NCBI RefSeq assembly: GCF_018882085.1
Contig: NZ_JACVPB010000016.1
Span: 1 to 37,433, forward strand
DNA from: Polynucleobacter sp. AP-Reno-20A-A9
Lineage (GTDB): Bacteria; Pseudomonadota; Gammaproteobacteria; Burkholderiales; Burkholderiaceae
Direction: 5' to 3'
DNA length: 37,433 nucleotides
Position numbers and translations under genes: made by a program. Of the stretch, positions 24,531 through 32,926 are shown piece by piece. The notes under the pieces are model-generated. The model saw only the letters and a list, made by a program, of their open reading frames with translations, was not told the DNA's origin and made no database searches. Every line of letters begins with the position of its first letter. The first letter of the stretch is position 1.

Positions 24531-25454
24531 TTAAGCACCCCGAGGATGATGCTGTTGATGGATGGATTTAAGCCTCTCCCTCGCCACATGGGTATAGATC
24601 TGGGTAGTGGAAATGTCTGCATGCCCTAAAAGCAGCTGCACCACCCTTAAATCCGCCCCATGGTTCAGCAGATGGGTAGCAAAAGCATGGCGCAAGGTGT
24701 GGGGGGATAGCGCCACCGGAATATTCGCTACCGTTGCGTAGCGCTTAATCAGCGCCCAGAATGCCTGGCGGGTTAACCCAGTGCCAGTGTGACGACCCAC
24801 AAAAACAGCATCGGTCGTTTTACCCTCTAGCAAAGGAGTACGGGCTTCTGCTAAATAGCACCTTAACCACTGCCCCGCTTCACCACCAAAAGGAACTAAA
24901 CGCTCTTTGCCACCCTTACCATTTACTACGCGCACCACACCCTCATTCAAACCAAGAGCAACCGTTTTTAATGAAACGATTTCTGAAACGCGTAAGCCAC
25001 TGGCATACATCAACTCCAACATGGTGCGATCACGCAGGCCTAATGGCGTTTCAATGTCGGGAGCATTAAGTAAAGCAGTGACTTGATCTTCGCTTAATGT
25101 CTTCGGAAAACGGAGCGCTTGTTTAGCGGCACGTAATCCAATACAAGGATCACTCTTGACCAAATTAATGCGGAGTGCGTGACGATAAAAGCGTTTGAAA
25201 ACCGTTAAGCGCCGATTAGCAGTAGTAGCTTTATCAGCACGTCGATGCGCGATATAGGCTGTGAGATCTCTTTCAGTCACCCGGTACAGATCAGCTCCAG
25301 AGTCTTTATATAGCCACTGGGCCAATAACAATAAGTCTCTGCGGTATGCGGATAAGCTGTTTTGAGCCAAGCCATCTTCTAACCAACAAGCATCGCAGAA
25401 GCGCTCAATGGCCTCTTGGCTTATTACAGAAATTGGGGGCGTATTTTTTGTCAT
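24531..25454 (-). CDS. xerD: Site-specific tyrosine recombinase XerD
   Basis: This 307-aa tyrosine recombinase has the N-terminal SAM-like DNA-binding domain (about residues 13-97) and a C-terminal catalytic domain. The catalytic residues can be placed: Arg155 (ASGLRVSE), Lys180 (NGKGGKER), His252 and Arg255 (SPHTLRHAFATH), His278 (LLLGHADIS) and Tyr287 (TTQIYTHV). Length and the end YTHVARERLKSIHQQHHPRG are those of XerD, which with XerC resolves chromosome dimers at dif. It stands as a separate minus-strand gene. Confidence 0.93.
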   Translation of the reverse strand: MTKNTPPISVISQEAIERFCDACWLEDGLAQNSLSAYRRDLLLLAQWLYKDSGADLYRVTERDLTAYIAHRRADKATTANRRLTVFKRFYRHALRINLVKSDPCIGLRAAKQALRFPKTLSEDQVTALLNAPDIETPLGLRDRTMLELMYASGLRVSEIVSLKTVALGLNEGVVRVVNGKGGKERLVPFGGEAGQWLRCYLAEARTPLLEGKTTDAVFVGRHTGTGLTRQAFWALIKRYATVANIPVALSPHTLRHAFATHLLNHGADLRVVQLLLGHADISTTQIYTHVARERLKSIHQQHHPRGA

Positions 25455-25528
25455 AACACTTTAGATTTAGTGGGTATCCATAAGGGATTATTTATCTAGA
25501 TCCCGCTAAAGCATCCATCTTTGTGATG

Positions 25529-25942
25529 CTATCGATTGCATGCTGCACGATAAGCTGCCTCAACAGCACGAAGAATCGTTGCATGCAAAGTGCCTAGCTT
25601 TGGCGTATTGCCATGCGGACTTCTAGTGGGCACCTTAAAGTAGCGCTCAGACCACGGCAGATCCACAATAACCTTGAAATCGAACTTTGTATCGTAGGCC
25701 AATCCTGCAAGCGCATAAGCGGCTGGATGATTCATTTTAGTGATTGCCACCTCACCTACTTTTAGCCTATTCAGATTTTGGGATGTTCCATACACCACGC
25801 TGACCTGATTGCCATCATCCCGTTGTTCAACATTGAGGACAATCGCTGGCCTGGGCTTGAGTCCCGGTTCACTATCGGGAACCTCTGGAAATAAACACCA
25901 AACGATATCGCCAGGCGCGGGTAGCGCCCAAGTACGACTCAT
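25529..25942 (-). CDS. PemK/MazF-like toxin
   Basis: This protein of 137 aa begins with PGDIVWCLFPEV and KPRPAIVLNVEQRDDGNQV, the beta-barrel core pattern of PemK/MazF endoribonucleases (P-G-D-I-V ... R-P-A-I-V). The middle carries VVYGTSQNL and DLPWSERYF, as in a subgroup often annotated as PemK-like. It likely cleaves RNA and is held in check by the preceding small protein. The two genes overlap by four bases (25939-25942), a usual sign of a toxin-antitoxin operon with the antitoxin first. Confidence 0.75.
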   Translation of the reverse strand: MSRTWALPAPGDIVWCLFPEVPDSEPGLKPRPAIVLNVEQRDDGNQVSVVYGTSQNLNRLKVGEVAITKMNHPAAYALAGLAYDTKFDFKVIVDLPWSERYFKVPTRSPHGNTPKLGTLHATILRAVEAAYRAACNR

Positions 25943-26220
25943 TTAAACAGCGCGTCACGTGCAAGCAGCTTGCCTTTTGGTAGGTGCTTGGCCGCATCCT
26001 TGCGTAAGGCCAAGACTTGTTTTGCTGTCAACGGGCCATCATCAGGAGCGTATGAGGGCAAAACATCCGTAGCAAATTTTGACAAGGCCATATGGATAAC
26101 CTGCGTTTCATTCACATCGAGTTCTTTAGCAATTGCTTTAACCGTTGTTCGAGTCACGCCAAATTGAGTATCTTTAGAACGGAATTTGACCAATAGATTT
26201 TCGTTTGAAGCTCTCATCAT
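25939..26220 (-). CDS. Antitoxin partner of the PemK/MazF-like toxin
   Basis: This 93-aa protein contains LLVKFRSKDTQFGVTRTTVK (a strand-like start) and then VKAIAKELDVNETQVIHMAL near residues 27-46, a ribbon-helix-helix-like DNA-binding segment. The C-terminal tail (DGPLTAKQVLALRKDAAKHL and onward) would bind the toxin. Two ATGs stand side by side (26218-26220 and 26215-26217); GAGG at 26225-26228 fits either. It probably represses its own promoter through the AT-rich palindrome immediately upstream. Confidence 0.7.
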   Translation of the reverse strand: MMRASNENLLVKFRSKDTQFGVTRTTVKAIAKELDVNETQVIHMALSKFATDVLPSYAPDDGPLTAKQVLALRKDAAKHLPKGKLLARDALFK

Positions 26221-26229
26221 GGCACCTCG

Positions 26230-26255
26230 TTGTTATATATATTGAGTATATACAA
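26230..26255 (-). promoter_or_regulatory. AT-rich palindromic operator/promoter of the toxin-antitoxin pair
   Basis: The stretch starts TTGTTATATATA and ends GTATATACAA, an imperfect inverted repeat with a one-base shift, lying 10 bases before the antitoxin ATG. Its TATA-rich core can serve as a -10 region. Such a repeat over the promoter is typical of autoregulated toxin-antitoxin operons. Assignment as operator is inferred. Confidence 0.5.
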
Positions 26256-26363
26256 TTTTTGATGCAAAGGCAACTTTCAAACCCCTAAAACACACGAGGA
26301 TTAGCCCCAGTCAACAGTAAATGCTGGGTGTCTGATTAAATTAACTCCTAAATTCGAATGACC

Positions 26364-26390
26364 GAGTAAAGCTCCATGGGAGCTTTACTC
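26364..26390. repeat. Perfect 12-base inverted repeat (hairpin)
   Basis: Arms GAGTAAAGCTCC (26364-26375) and GGAGCTTTACTC (26379-26390) are perfectly complementary with an ATG loop. It lies in the 292-base gap between the toxin-antitoxin operon and yajQ. There is no T-run on either side, so it is not a standard intrinsic terminator, although it could still stop or stabilise transcripts. No gene is seen in this gap. Confidence 0.6.
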
Positions 26391-26512
26391 ATCACCCTAA
26401 ATACTTTATTTGAGTCAAAACCATCAAGGCACCATTCACCTCCCAAAACCTGCTTTCGTCAAGCAACGGCGGGAATGGGTTTAAGTGCCTTCATTGCGCC
26501 CCAAGCCTTATC

Positions 26513-26998
26513 TTAGTCGCGGAAATTATTAAAGCCCAATGGCGCTTCGGTGACTTCTTTTTTCAATAGAGCCATCGTTTCTTGCAAGTCATCACGCTTG
26601 GCACCCGTGACGCGTACTGCATCACCCTGAATGCTGGCTTGCACTTTGAGCTTGCTATCTTTAATGATGCGCACTACTTTTTTAGCCAGGTCTGAAGTAA
26701 TACCCTTTTGGATCTTCATGGTCTGTTTGCGCTTGTCGCTACCAATAGTTTCTGTTTTGTCATCTTTGAGATAACGCACGTCCACATTGCGCTTAGCCAT
26801 TTTGCTAATCAACACATCACGCACTTGGCCTAATTTAAAGTCGTCATCGCCAAACAAGATTAAAGTTTCATCCTTTTGCTCTACACGGCTATCGGAGCCC
26901 TTAAAGTCAAAACGATTAGTAATTTCTTTATTAGATTGCTCAACAGCATTTTTGAGTTCAATCATGTCCGGCTCGCAAACTACGTCAAATGTTGGCAT
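26513..26998 (-). CDS. yajQ: YajQ-family nucleotide-binding protein
   Basis: This 161-aa protein starts [20 protein letters not shown] and has [12 protein letters not shown], then the second-domain pattern [20 protein letters not shown] and [10 protein letters not shown] at the end, all diagnostic of YajQ. Members bind cyclic di-GMP or nucleic acids and affect virulence and transcription in Xanthomonas and Pseudomonas; the general role is not settled. It is divergent from murB across a 127-base gap. Confidence 0.93.
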   Translation of the reverse strand: MPTFDVVCEPDMIELKNAVEQSNKEITNRFDFKGSDSRVEQKDETLILFGDDDFKLGQVRDVLISKMAKRNVDVRYLKDDKTETIGSDKRKQTMKIQKGITSDLAKKVVRIIKDSKLKVQASIQGDAVRVTGAKRDDLQETMALLKKEVTEAPLGFNNFRD

Positions 26999-27075
26999 TT
27001 TTACTCCCTATGTATTTTGGTAAATATTCAAGCAATCTTCATATTTTCTAGATATTTTGGCGACTCTTACAAGTT

Positions 27076-27103
27076 TTGCACCCCAAAAAATATGCGCTAG
27101 ATT
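27076..27103 (+). promoter_or_regulatory. Candidate sigma-70 promoter of murB
   Basis: TTGCAC (27076-27081) and TAGATT (27098-27103) are 16 bases apart. Transcription would start about 15 bases before the murB ATG, leaving a very short leader with no clear ribosome site. Confidence 0.4.
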
Positions 27104-27125
27104 CTTTTACGAATAAGATTGTGGC

Positions 27126-28163
27126 ATGAACCGTGCTCAAAATGCGCCCCAAGCAGCAAAATCAATACCCAATTTGGGCTTGAAGCAGCGCAATACCTTT
27201 GGCTTTGACGCCAATGCAGAGCTAGCCTACGAAATTACCGCGTCCGAGCAAATTCCGGGAGTCATCTCCGATATTGCTGCTCAAAAACTAGCATGGCGTG
27301 TTTTGGGTGGAGGCAGCAATGTCATTCTCCCAGCCAAGCTGCCGGGGGCTACCCTTCTCATGAACATTGCCGGACAAGAAATTATTGCCAGCGATGCGAG
27401 TGCCACCCTTTTAGCTGTCGGTGGTGGCGTGAATTGGCATGAACTTGTTGCTTGGACCCTAGAGAATGATCTACCCGGTTTAGAAAACTTAGCGCTCATC
27501 CCTGGAACCGTTGGAGCAGCACCAATTCAAAACATTGGCGCTTACGGTGTTGAAATCGGCGATTACATCGATCGTATCGAAGCCTTTGATACAAAAGATC
27601 ATGCCTTTGTCACCCTCGCAAAAGAGGCCTGCCACTTTGCTTATCGCGATAGCTACTTCAAGCAAAATCCCCAGCGCTTTATTGTGACAAAGGTCGTTTT
27701 TAGAATCCCCAAGAGCTGGAATGCACGCATTCATTACGCGGATTTAGCAAAACAATTTGCTAAAAACTCCAATCCCAGTGCAGAAGAAATTTTCCTAGCA
27801 GTTTGTAAGATCCGTACATATAAATTGCCTGACCCGAAAGTGATCGGCAATGCAGGCAGCTTCTTTCAGAATCCGATTGTTCCAAATGAACAATATGAAA
27901 CTTTGCTCCAATCCCATGCTGACCTAGTGTCATATCCCGATGAACCAGGCAAGCGCAAGCTGGCGGCTGGATGGCTTATTGATCAATGTGGTTTTAAGGG
28001 TCAGCGCATGGGCTTGGTCGGCGTTTATGAAAACCAAGCACTGGTGCTAGTCAATCATGGTGGCGGTAGTGCTCAAGACATTCTTGGTCTTGCTAAATGC
28101 ATACAAGACAAAGTACGCGCAGAGTTTGGAGTCAGTTTACAGATTGAGCCAAATATTTTCTGA
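27126..28163 (+). CDS. murB: UDP-N-acetylenolpyruvoylglucosamine reductase
   Basis: This 345-aa FAD enzyme reduces UDP-GlcNAc-enolpyruvate to UDP-MurNAc with NADPH in peptidoglycan synthesis. FAD-binding segments are WRVLGGGSNVILP (near residues 57-69) and LALIPGTVGAAPIQNIGAYG (near 121-140). The catalytic Ser is in GNAGSFFQNP, and the catalytic Glu in QIEPNIF at the C-terminus. The YRDSYFK motif is that of type I MurB, as in E. coli. Length fits. It is the only plus-strand gene in this part and runs against the nucleotidyltransferase gene, 14 bases away. Confidence 0.95.
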   Translation: MNRAQNAPQAAKSIPNLGLKQRNTFGFDANAELAYEITASEQIPGVISDIAAQKLAWRVLGGGSNVILPAKLPGATLLMNIAGQEIIASDASATLLAVGGGVNWHELVAWTLENDLPGLENLALIPGTVGAAPIQNIGAYGVEIGDYIDRIEAFDTKDHAFVTLAKEACHFAYRDSYFKQNPQRFIVTKVVFRIPKSWNARIHYADLAKQFAKNSNPSAEEIFLAVCKIRTYKLPDPKVIGNAGSFFQNPIVPNEQYETLLQSHADLVSYPDEPGKRKLAAGWLIDQCGFKGQRMGLVGVYENQALVLVNHGGGSAQDILGLAKCIQDKVRAEFGVSLQIEPNIF

Positions 28164-28177
28164 GCTAGATTTAAAAT

Positions 28178-29233
28178 CTATCTCACATTTGCTAGATCTA
28201 ATAGTTCTGGATACTGCTTTAGCAATGCAGTCTTACCTTGGTTTAAACGCCTTACCCAACCAGGACCACGTGAAATTGCATCAGTCCATGCCTGTCTCAC
28301 TAAATCACCATTACCTCCATCAAATAGCACTTTGAAAATTGCTGCAGCTTGACCCAAGTCCTTGTTTGCTTTTACACGCTCATTAATAGGACGCTCCCCA
28401 TAAACAATTAACTTATGTATTGCGTAGCGCTCAGGGGCCGGGATATTCACAATACAAGCGCCACCCCCCTTAGATAAGAGAACAGCCTGCGTGGTACTTA
28501 CCAGGGAAAACTCCATAAATTTTAGGCATTCCAGAGTCAGACCCAATTCAGGCAACACTACCGGCCCACCACTTCTAGTTTGTGGAGTTACAAAATCTAG
28601 TCGCAACTCTGGGTCCTTAGGATTTCGATATTGTGCGCCTGTTTTTCCTGAAAACTCAGCAATTGGCAACAGCCCCATCTCCAAGGAATTTAAAGCATCG
28701 TGCACCGAGATTTTCACATTTGCACCCAGCGCAATTGAAACATTTTTTCCCGCATGGGCAAAATCTACATCCATTGTTGTATTAGATGATAACCATTTCA
28801 CACCCAACATATTTCCCATAGCAAGAAATGCATGTGTCCCAATTAATATCCCACCGGCACTAAAAAAACCATACTGCCGCAAACGATTCACTACGCGAAA
28901 GTGCTTAGTTAACGCAGACCCACAGCCAAGCACCTCCGCAGATTGTGCCAACCCTTTAATCCTACTTAAATAATCTCCCGTCTTCAAAGCTTGATATTTT
29001 TCAATGAGGTGAGTCACGCGCTGATCTTCAGGACCTACGTAAGCCATACGACCTACGCCATCAATATCACGATAGCCGTAATAAATATAGGCTTTACCTT
29101 TTTGAACCTGCTTGTGAAATGCACCCGGCAATTCTTTAAATTGATCAATATTTTGAATGCGTAATTGATCCTGCAGTTCGGCATAAGCCGTTTGAGCGGA
29201 CAAGGAAAGTGGTTCATATAGCTTGGTACTCAC
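28178..29233 (-). CDS. GSU2403-family nucleotidyltransferase fold protein (NTP_transf_8)
   Basis: The central part has AGGILIGTHAFLAMGNMLGV followed by TTMDVDFAHAG, where the G-x-H-A and D-x-D pattern marks the nucleotidyltransferase fold of NTP_transf_8 (GSU2403-like). The C-terminal half is helical, with PERYAIHKLIVYGERP. The function of the family is unproven; related folds occur as antitoxins or toxins that modify tRNA or proteins. The frame opens at ATG 29279-29281, but its first 16 codons lie across a perfect inverted repeat and give Asn/Tyr-rich sequence. I prefer GTG (29231-29233), which starts STKLYEPLSLSAQ and gives 351 aa. Neither start has a clear ribosome site. Confidence 0.72.
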   Translation of the reverse strand: MSTKLYEPLSLSAQTAYAELQDQLRIQNIDQFKELPGAFHKQVQKGKAYIYYGYRDIDGVGRMAYVGPEDQRVTHLIEKYQALKTGDYLSRIKGLAQSAEVLGCGSALTKHFRVVNRLRQYGFFSAGGILIGTHAFLAMGNMLGVKWLSSNTTMDVDFAHAGKNVSIALGANVKISVHDALNSLEMGLLPIAEFSGKTGAQYRNPKDPELRLDFVTPQTRSGGPVVLPELGLTLECLKFMEFSLVSTTQAVLLSKGGGACIVNIPAPERYAIHKLIVYGERPINERVKANKDLGQAAAIFKVLFDGGNGDLVRQAWTDAISRGPGWVRRLNQGKTALLKQYPELLDLANVR

Positions 29234-29236
29234 GTT

Positions 29237-29268
29237 GTTATTATACAATAAATTATTTGTATAATAAC
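29237..29268 (-). promoter_or_regulatory. Perfect 12-base inverted repeat at the start of the nucleotidyltransferase gene
   Basis: GTTATTATACAA (29237-29248) and TTGTATAATAAC (29257-29268) are exact reverse complements around an 8-base AT spacer. The arms contain TATAAT-like -10 sequences on the minus strand. The position, directly before the GTG start, suits an autoregulatory operator/promoter. This is inference from structure. Confidence 0.55.
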
Positions 29269-29404
29269 CATTTTCCTGCATGGCTTACAAGGTCATTTAG
29301 ACTGTTAATATAGCCTTTTGTTCCATATCTAGAACCATCATTTAATAAGGTTAAAGATTTTTGGATAAATCTAGATAAGCTCATTTTTAAGATAAAAGTC
29401 CTCA

Positions 29405-29653
29405 TTGAGATATCCAGCGGTATTAACTAAAAATGGTCCCAAGATTCTGGTGACATTCATTGACATTCCAGAGGCGATTACTTTCGGAAGAAATAAATCT
29501 GACGCCCTAAAACATGCGGTTGATGCACTTCAAACAGCATTGTCATTTTATTTGGAAGCTCAACTGCCATTACCAAAGGCTAGCAGATTGAAGCGGGGGC
29601 AAAAATTAATCTGCGCTTGCAAATCACGTATTAATTTCCACCCCAAATACTAA
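29405..29653 (+). pseudogene. HicB-like antitoxin, truncated
   Basis: The 82 residues starting RYPAVLTKNGPKILVTF and continuing through DALKHAVDALQTALSFYLEA and LPKASRLKRGQK match the N-terminal partly degraded RNase H-like fold of HicB antitoxins. Those usually run to about 130 aa with a DNA-binding C-terminus. Here the sequence breaks off after KRGQKLI into unrelated residues and a stop, and the only start is TTG (29405-29407) with a poor ribosome site. No HicA toxin (about 60-80 aa with the GSH motif) is seen next to it. I read it as a decaying antitoxin. It could still be made as a short orphan protein. Confidence 0.65.
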
Positions 29654-29667
29654 TAAAACCAAAAAAA

Positions 29668-31704
29668 TTATGGCGCTTGTGCTGGACCCAGACTTGGCGC
29701 TTTGGCTGGAGCAGCAACCCCAACAAATATCACCATGCCATCACCACCAGGATTGGCATCATTTAGGTTTACATCATTAAAAGCGCTTGGCTTCCAATTA
29801 TTCGCAGCCCAAACATTACCGGCCATATCTGTATTTACTGAAGTCAATCGCATCAAGGGTAAGTAGGATGGGGGTGCGCCTGTTCCGTATAAAGGTTGCC
29901 CAGAATTCAGTAGGACCTGGCTACCTGCAGATGGGAGGGTGTAGCCAGTGCTAGGAGTAATCGCAGTACCCATTGCTACGCCTGATGGACAGTTTGATGT
30001 CGCACCACAGAGTTGCACGATGCCATAACGCGCGCTAGCGGATGAAGTGCCAAAGTTAGCAACCCAAACATTTCCCTTGGCATCCAATGAAATACCCCAT
30101 GGGCCATTGATGCCTTGCCCTGTATATGCCCCCACAATCGTGCCACTGGAGTTAATCGCATAAACCGTAGAAGTGGAGCCTGCTGCAACCCAAGCATTAC
30201 CGAGCGAATCTACGGCCACACCTTTTGGGTTGCTACCGCTAGGCAGCATGACTGTAAATAATTTAGAGATGCCGCCATTGCTATAGCGCATTTTAGAAAC
30301 CGTATCCGACCCTGTATAGGTGACCCACGCATATCCGTCAGTAGTGATCGCCATGCCAAAAGGCTCTGTATTGCTATCTACATAACTAACAGGATTAGTA
30401 GTCTGATTGGGATAAACAACGACAGCATTGTTACCGTAGCTCGCCATCCAAATATTATTTGATTGATCTACTGCAGTGCCCTGCACTCTCAACAATCCCG
30501 AGGTATATCCAGCAGCAGGAGAAATAGGTACGCCAAGCGAAGAAAGCTTTGCTACTGCTCCATTAGTCGGAAGATTATTACCCCAACCAAAACTACCCGA
30601 CCAAATATATCCAAGCTTATCAATTGCTATTCCAAAGCCAGAGCCTAAAATGCCGCCGCCGGTAATGGGTGATGTGGGAGTCGAAGTAGATCCATTAGCA
30701 ATTCCATTGGCTGGCTGACCATTCGGCTTGAGAACCACTAAGCAATTTGTAGAGTTTGGTGTTCCTTGAATGACATTGTTATTAATCCATGCATAACCAT
30801 TGGCATCAAACGTCACATTAGCTGGACCGCCAAAAGGACAGCTGCTGCTACCGGTGTTATTGACCTTGACCGCCATAGTCCAAGCATCAAGCTTTTGCAA
30901 AGGCGCTGAAGAATTTGGCCCCTGGCTAGCGTTCAGTGCAGGCGAATAACTAGTTACAACACTACCCAAGTTATAGATACCGCTTACATTGACCGCAGGA
31001 TTTAAGGCGATATTCACAACCGCCTGCAAAGTCGTTGTTGGAGTAACTCCACTTGCAGCAGGTGTTAGAGCAAATAAATTAGTACAGGCATTTGCGATAC
31101 CCTGAGTGCATCCCGCCAAGACATTGGCCAAAGTGCCAAGCGCACTCCAGGTATTGGTTTCATAACCGTTAGGCGAAGTCTGAATGACTGTAGATGCAGA
31201 GCCAGATTCTGCCGAAACTAAATTCTCCGCCATTCCCGCAGCAATACTCAATGGCAGAGCACTACCGGCTACTGAATAGTCATCGCGAAATAATTGCGCG
31301 AAGGCATAAGCAGATGCCACGGTAGTGAGCTCATTAATGCGCACTGCAGATAACGGCCCCGTCCCTAAGCTTGCCATTAACTGGATGCTTGGAGATTTGC
31401 TAGCTACCGCATAGTAAGTAATCGGATTGCTGCTTGTATTAGCAGAATTGCTGGGTACTTTGACAGAAAAATTACCGGCGCTATCTGAAGTGGTTTGAGT
31501 CACAACCGATGGCGTACCAGACTGAATTTGGTAAATCGTAACTGTGGCTCCACCAATAGCGATCGGTGTTGAACCCCCACCCGAACTCACTACACCATTA
31601 ATGACAGTGCTATTACCAGAACCACTGCTCGGGCAACCCATCAGTATGGCAATCAAGAATGATGTGCACGTTAATGTAATCAACCTTAGGATTAGTCGCT
31701 GCAT
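29668..31704 (-). CDS. Large lipoprotein with beta-propeller (NHL-like) repeats
   Basis: This 678-aa protein has a lipoprotein signal ending in LMGC (Cys24). A carboxypeptidase-regulatory-like/Ig-type domain follows (about residues 33-100, with GGATVTIYQIQSG and SAGNFSVKVPS), then a helical stretch. The C-terminal half (about 270-660) has repeated blades of the form 'G-x-A-W-V-x-N/T' such as YAWINNN, YIWSGS, NIWMAS, YAWVTY, NAWVAA, NVWVANFG and NVWAANNW. This matches NHL/virginiamycin-B-lyase-like propellers. It is probably on the outer membrane surface or periplasmic; the ligand is unknown. The ATG is one base after the xseA stop, so it shares that transcript. Confidence 0.8.
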   Translation of the reverse strand: MQRLILRLITLTCTSFLIAILMGCPSSGSGNSTVINGVVSSGGGSTPIAIGGATVTIYQIQSGTPSVVTQTTSDSAGNFSVKVPSNSANTSSNPITYYAVASKSPSIQLMASLGTGPLSAVRINELTTVASAYAFAQLFRDDYSVAGSALPLSIAAGMAENLVSAESGSASTVIQTSPNGYETNTWSALGTLANVLAGCTQGIANACTNLFALTPAASGVTPTTTLQAVVNIALNPAVNVSGIYNLGSVVTSYSPALNASQGPNSSAPLQKLDAWTMAVKVNNTGSSSCPFGGPANVTFDANGYAWINNNVIQGTPNSTNCLVVLKPNGQPANGIANGSTSTPTSPITGGGILGSGFGIAIDKLGYIWSGSFGWGNNLPTNGAVAKLSSLGVPISPAAGYTSGLLRVQGTAVDQSNNIWMASYGNNAVVVYPNQTTNPVSYVDSNTEPFGMAITTDGYAWVTYTGSDTVSKMRYSNGGISKLFTVMLPSGSNPKGVAVDSLGNAWVAAGSTSTVYAINSSGTIVGAYTGQGINGPWGISLDAKGNVWVANFGTSSASARYGIVQLCGATSNCPSGVAMGTAITPSTGYTLPSAGSQVLLNSGQPLYGTGAPPSYLPLMRLTSVNTDMAGNVWAANNWKPSAFNDVNLNDANPGGDGMVIFVGVAAPAKAPSLGPAQAP

Positions 31705-31705
31705 A

Positions 31706-32926
31706 CTATTTGGTTTCCACTGGATTTACTTCTGAAAATTCTACGTCTGCCTGCCCCTCGGCTAAACGTATTTGGTAGCTATTGCTTACAGTCAACTCCG
31801 AAGGCTTGCGCACCGCATGTAACTCTTCTTTGTTTTTACTCAGAATGACTGCATAACCACGCTCTAATGTCCGCTGCGGATTGAGCATCTCTAGTTGGGA
31901 TTGATGGTGGGATTGATTGCGCTTCCAATTTTCCATACGTACAAACCAGGCCTGATTCAGGCGTTGCTGCCACCCTTGAATTTGCTCCCTCATCCGATCT
32001 GGATTAGGCAAGGCATGACTCAAGCGAAGCGCTAGTTGATCTAATGTTTGTGCCTCGCGCTCAACTCGTTGGTTAATACGTTGGAGCAAAGCCTGCATGA
32101 TGGCGTCAAGCTCTTGTAACATTTGATCTCGGCGTGGTGCCGCTAACTCAGCAGCGCCAGTTGGTGTTGGGGCCCGTAAGTCTGCAACAAAATCCGCAAT
32201 AGTGAAATCGGTTTCATGTCCAACACCGCTCACTACTGGAATAGATGAATCTGCAATCGCATAAGCAAGTTGTTCATCATTAAATGCCCAGAGATCTTCA
32301 ATACTGCCACCACCGCGGACTAACAAAATGACATCCACCGCTTGTTCTTTTTCAGCAGCTTTGAGTGCGGCAATAATTCCGGCGGGTGCATCAGGGCCTT
32401 GAACCAAGGTTGGGTAAATCACAATCGGAATATGCGGCGCTCTTCTCGCTAAAGTACTCAATACATCTTTAAGTGCTGCCGCTTGCGGTGATGTGATGAT
32501 GCCGATTGATCGCGGATGCGTTGGTATCTCGCGTTTGCGCTCATCATCAAACAAACCTTCTTTGGCGAGTTTGGCCTTCAACTTTAAGAAGGCTTCATAT
32601 AGACCGCCCATGCCAGCGCGACGCAAAGTCTGAATCGTGAGCTGAATATCCCCACGAGGGACATACATGCCTAGGCTGGCGCTGACTTCTACCAAATCCC
32701 CCGATTGCGGCATAAACCCAACCTGGCCATTCCGACCACGGAACATGACGCAACGAATCTGACCTTCTGCGTCTTTTAATGAGAAATACCAATGCCCGCT
32801 GTCATAAGCCTTGAAGTTAGAAATCTCCCCGCTCACCCAGACCGTATCGAAACGATCCTCTAAAGAGGCAGCAATGGCGCGGTTTAGATCGCCAACACTC
32901 AGAATTTCCCTTGATATTTCCGACAT
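31706..32926 (-). CDS. xseA: Exodeoxyribonuclease VII large subunit
   Basis: This 406-aa protein begins with the N-terminal OB-fold (about residues 5-105) including VWVSGEISNFKAYDSGHWYF. The catalytic domain has SIGIITSPQAAALKDVLSTL, VLLVRGGGSIEDLWAFNDE and VSGVGHETDFTIADFVADLR, followed by the APTPTGAAEL block and a long coiled-coil. It degrades single-stranded DNA together with XseB. Length is a little under the E. coli form (456). xseB is not in the window. The gene is divergent from exbB. Confidence 0.93.
   Translation of the reverse strand: MSEISREILSVGDLNRAIAASLEDRFDTVWVSGEISNFKAYDSGHWYFSLKDAEGQIRCVMFRGRNGQVGFMPQSGDLVEVSASLGMYVPRGDIQLTIQTLRRAGMGGLYEAFLKLKAKLAKEGLFDDERKREIPTHPRSIGIITSPQAAALKDVLSTLARRAPHIPIVIYPTLVQGPDAPAGIIAALKAAEKEQAVDVILLVRGGGSIEDLWAFNDEQLAYAIADSSIPVVSGVGHETDFTIADFVADLRAPTPTGAAELAAPRRDQMLQELDAIMQALLQRINQRVEREAQTLDQLALRLSHALPNPDRMREQIQGWQQRLNQAWFVRMENWKRNQSHHQSQLEMLNPQRTLERGYAVILSKNKEELHAVRKPSELTVSNSYQIRLAEGQADVEFSEVNPVETK

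Noticed and set aside
24531..25454. xerD as integrase of a mobile island
   Set aside because: Its length, catalytic spacing and C-terminus are those of the housekeeping XerD, and no attachment repeats are seen near it.
28491..28973. 160-aa plus-strand frame inside the GSU2403-like gene
   Set aside because: The opposite strand encodes a recognisable nucleotidyltransferase fold; this frame has no motif and no plausible start signal.
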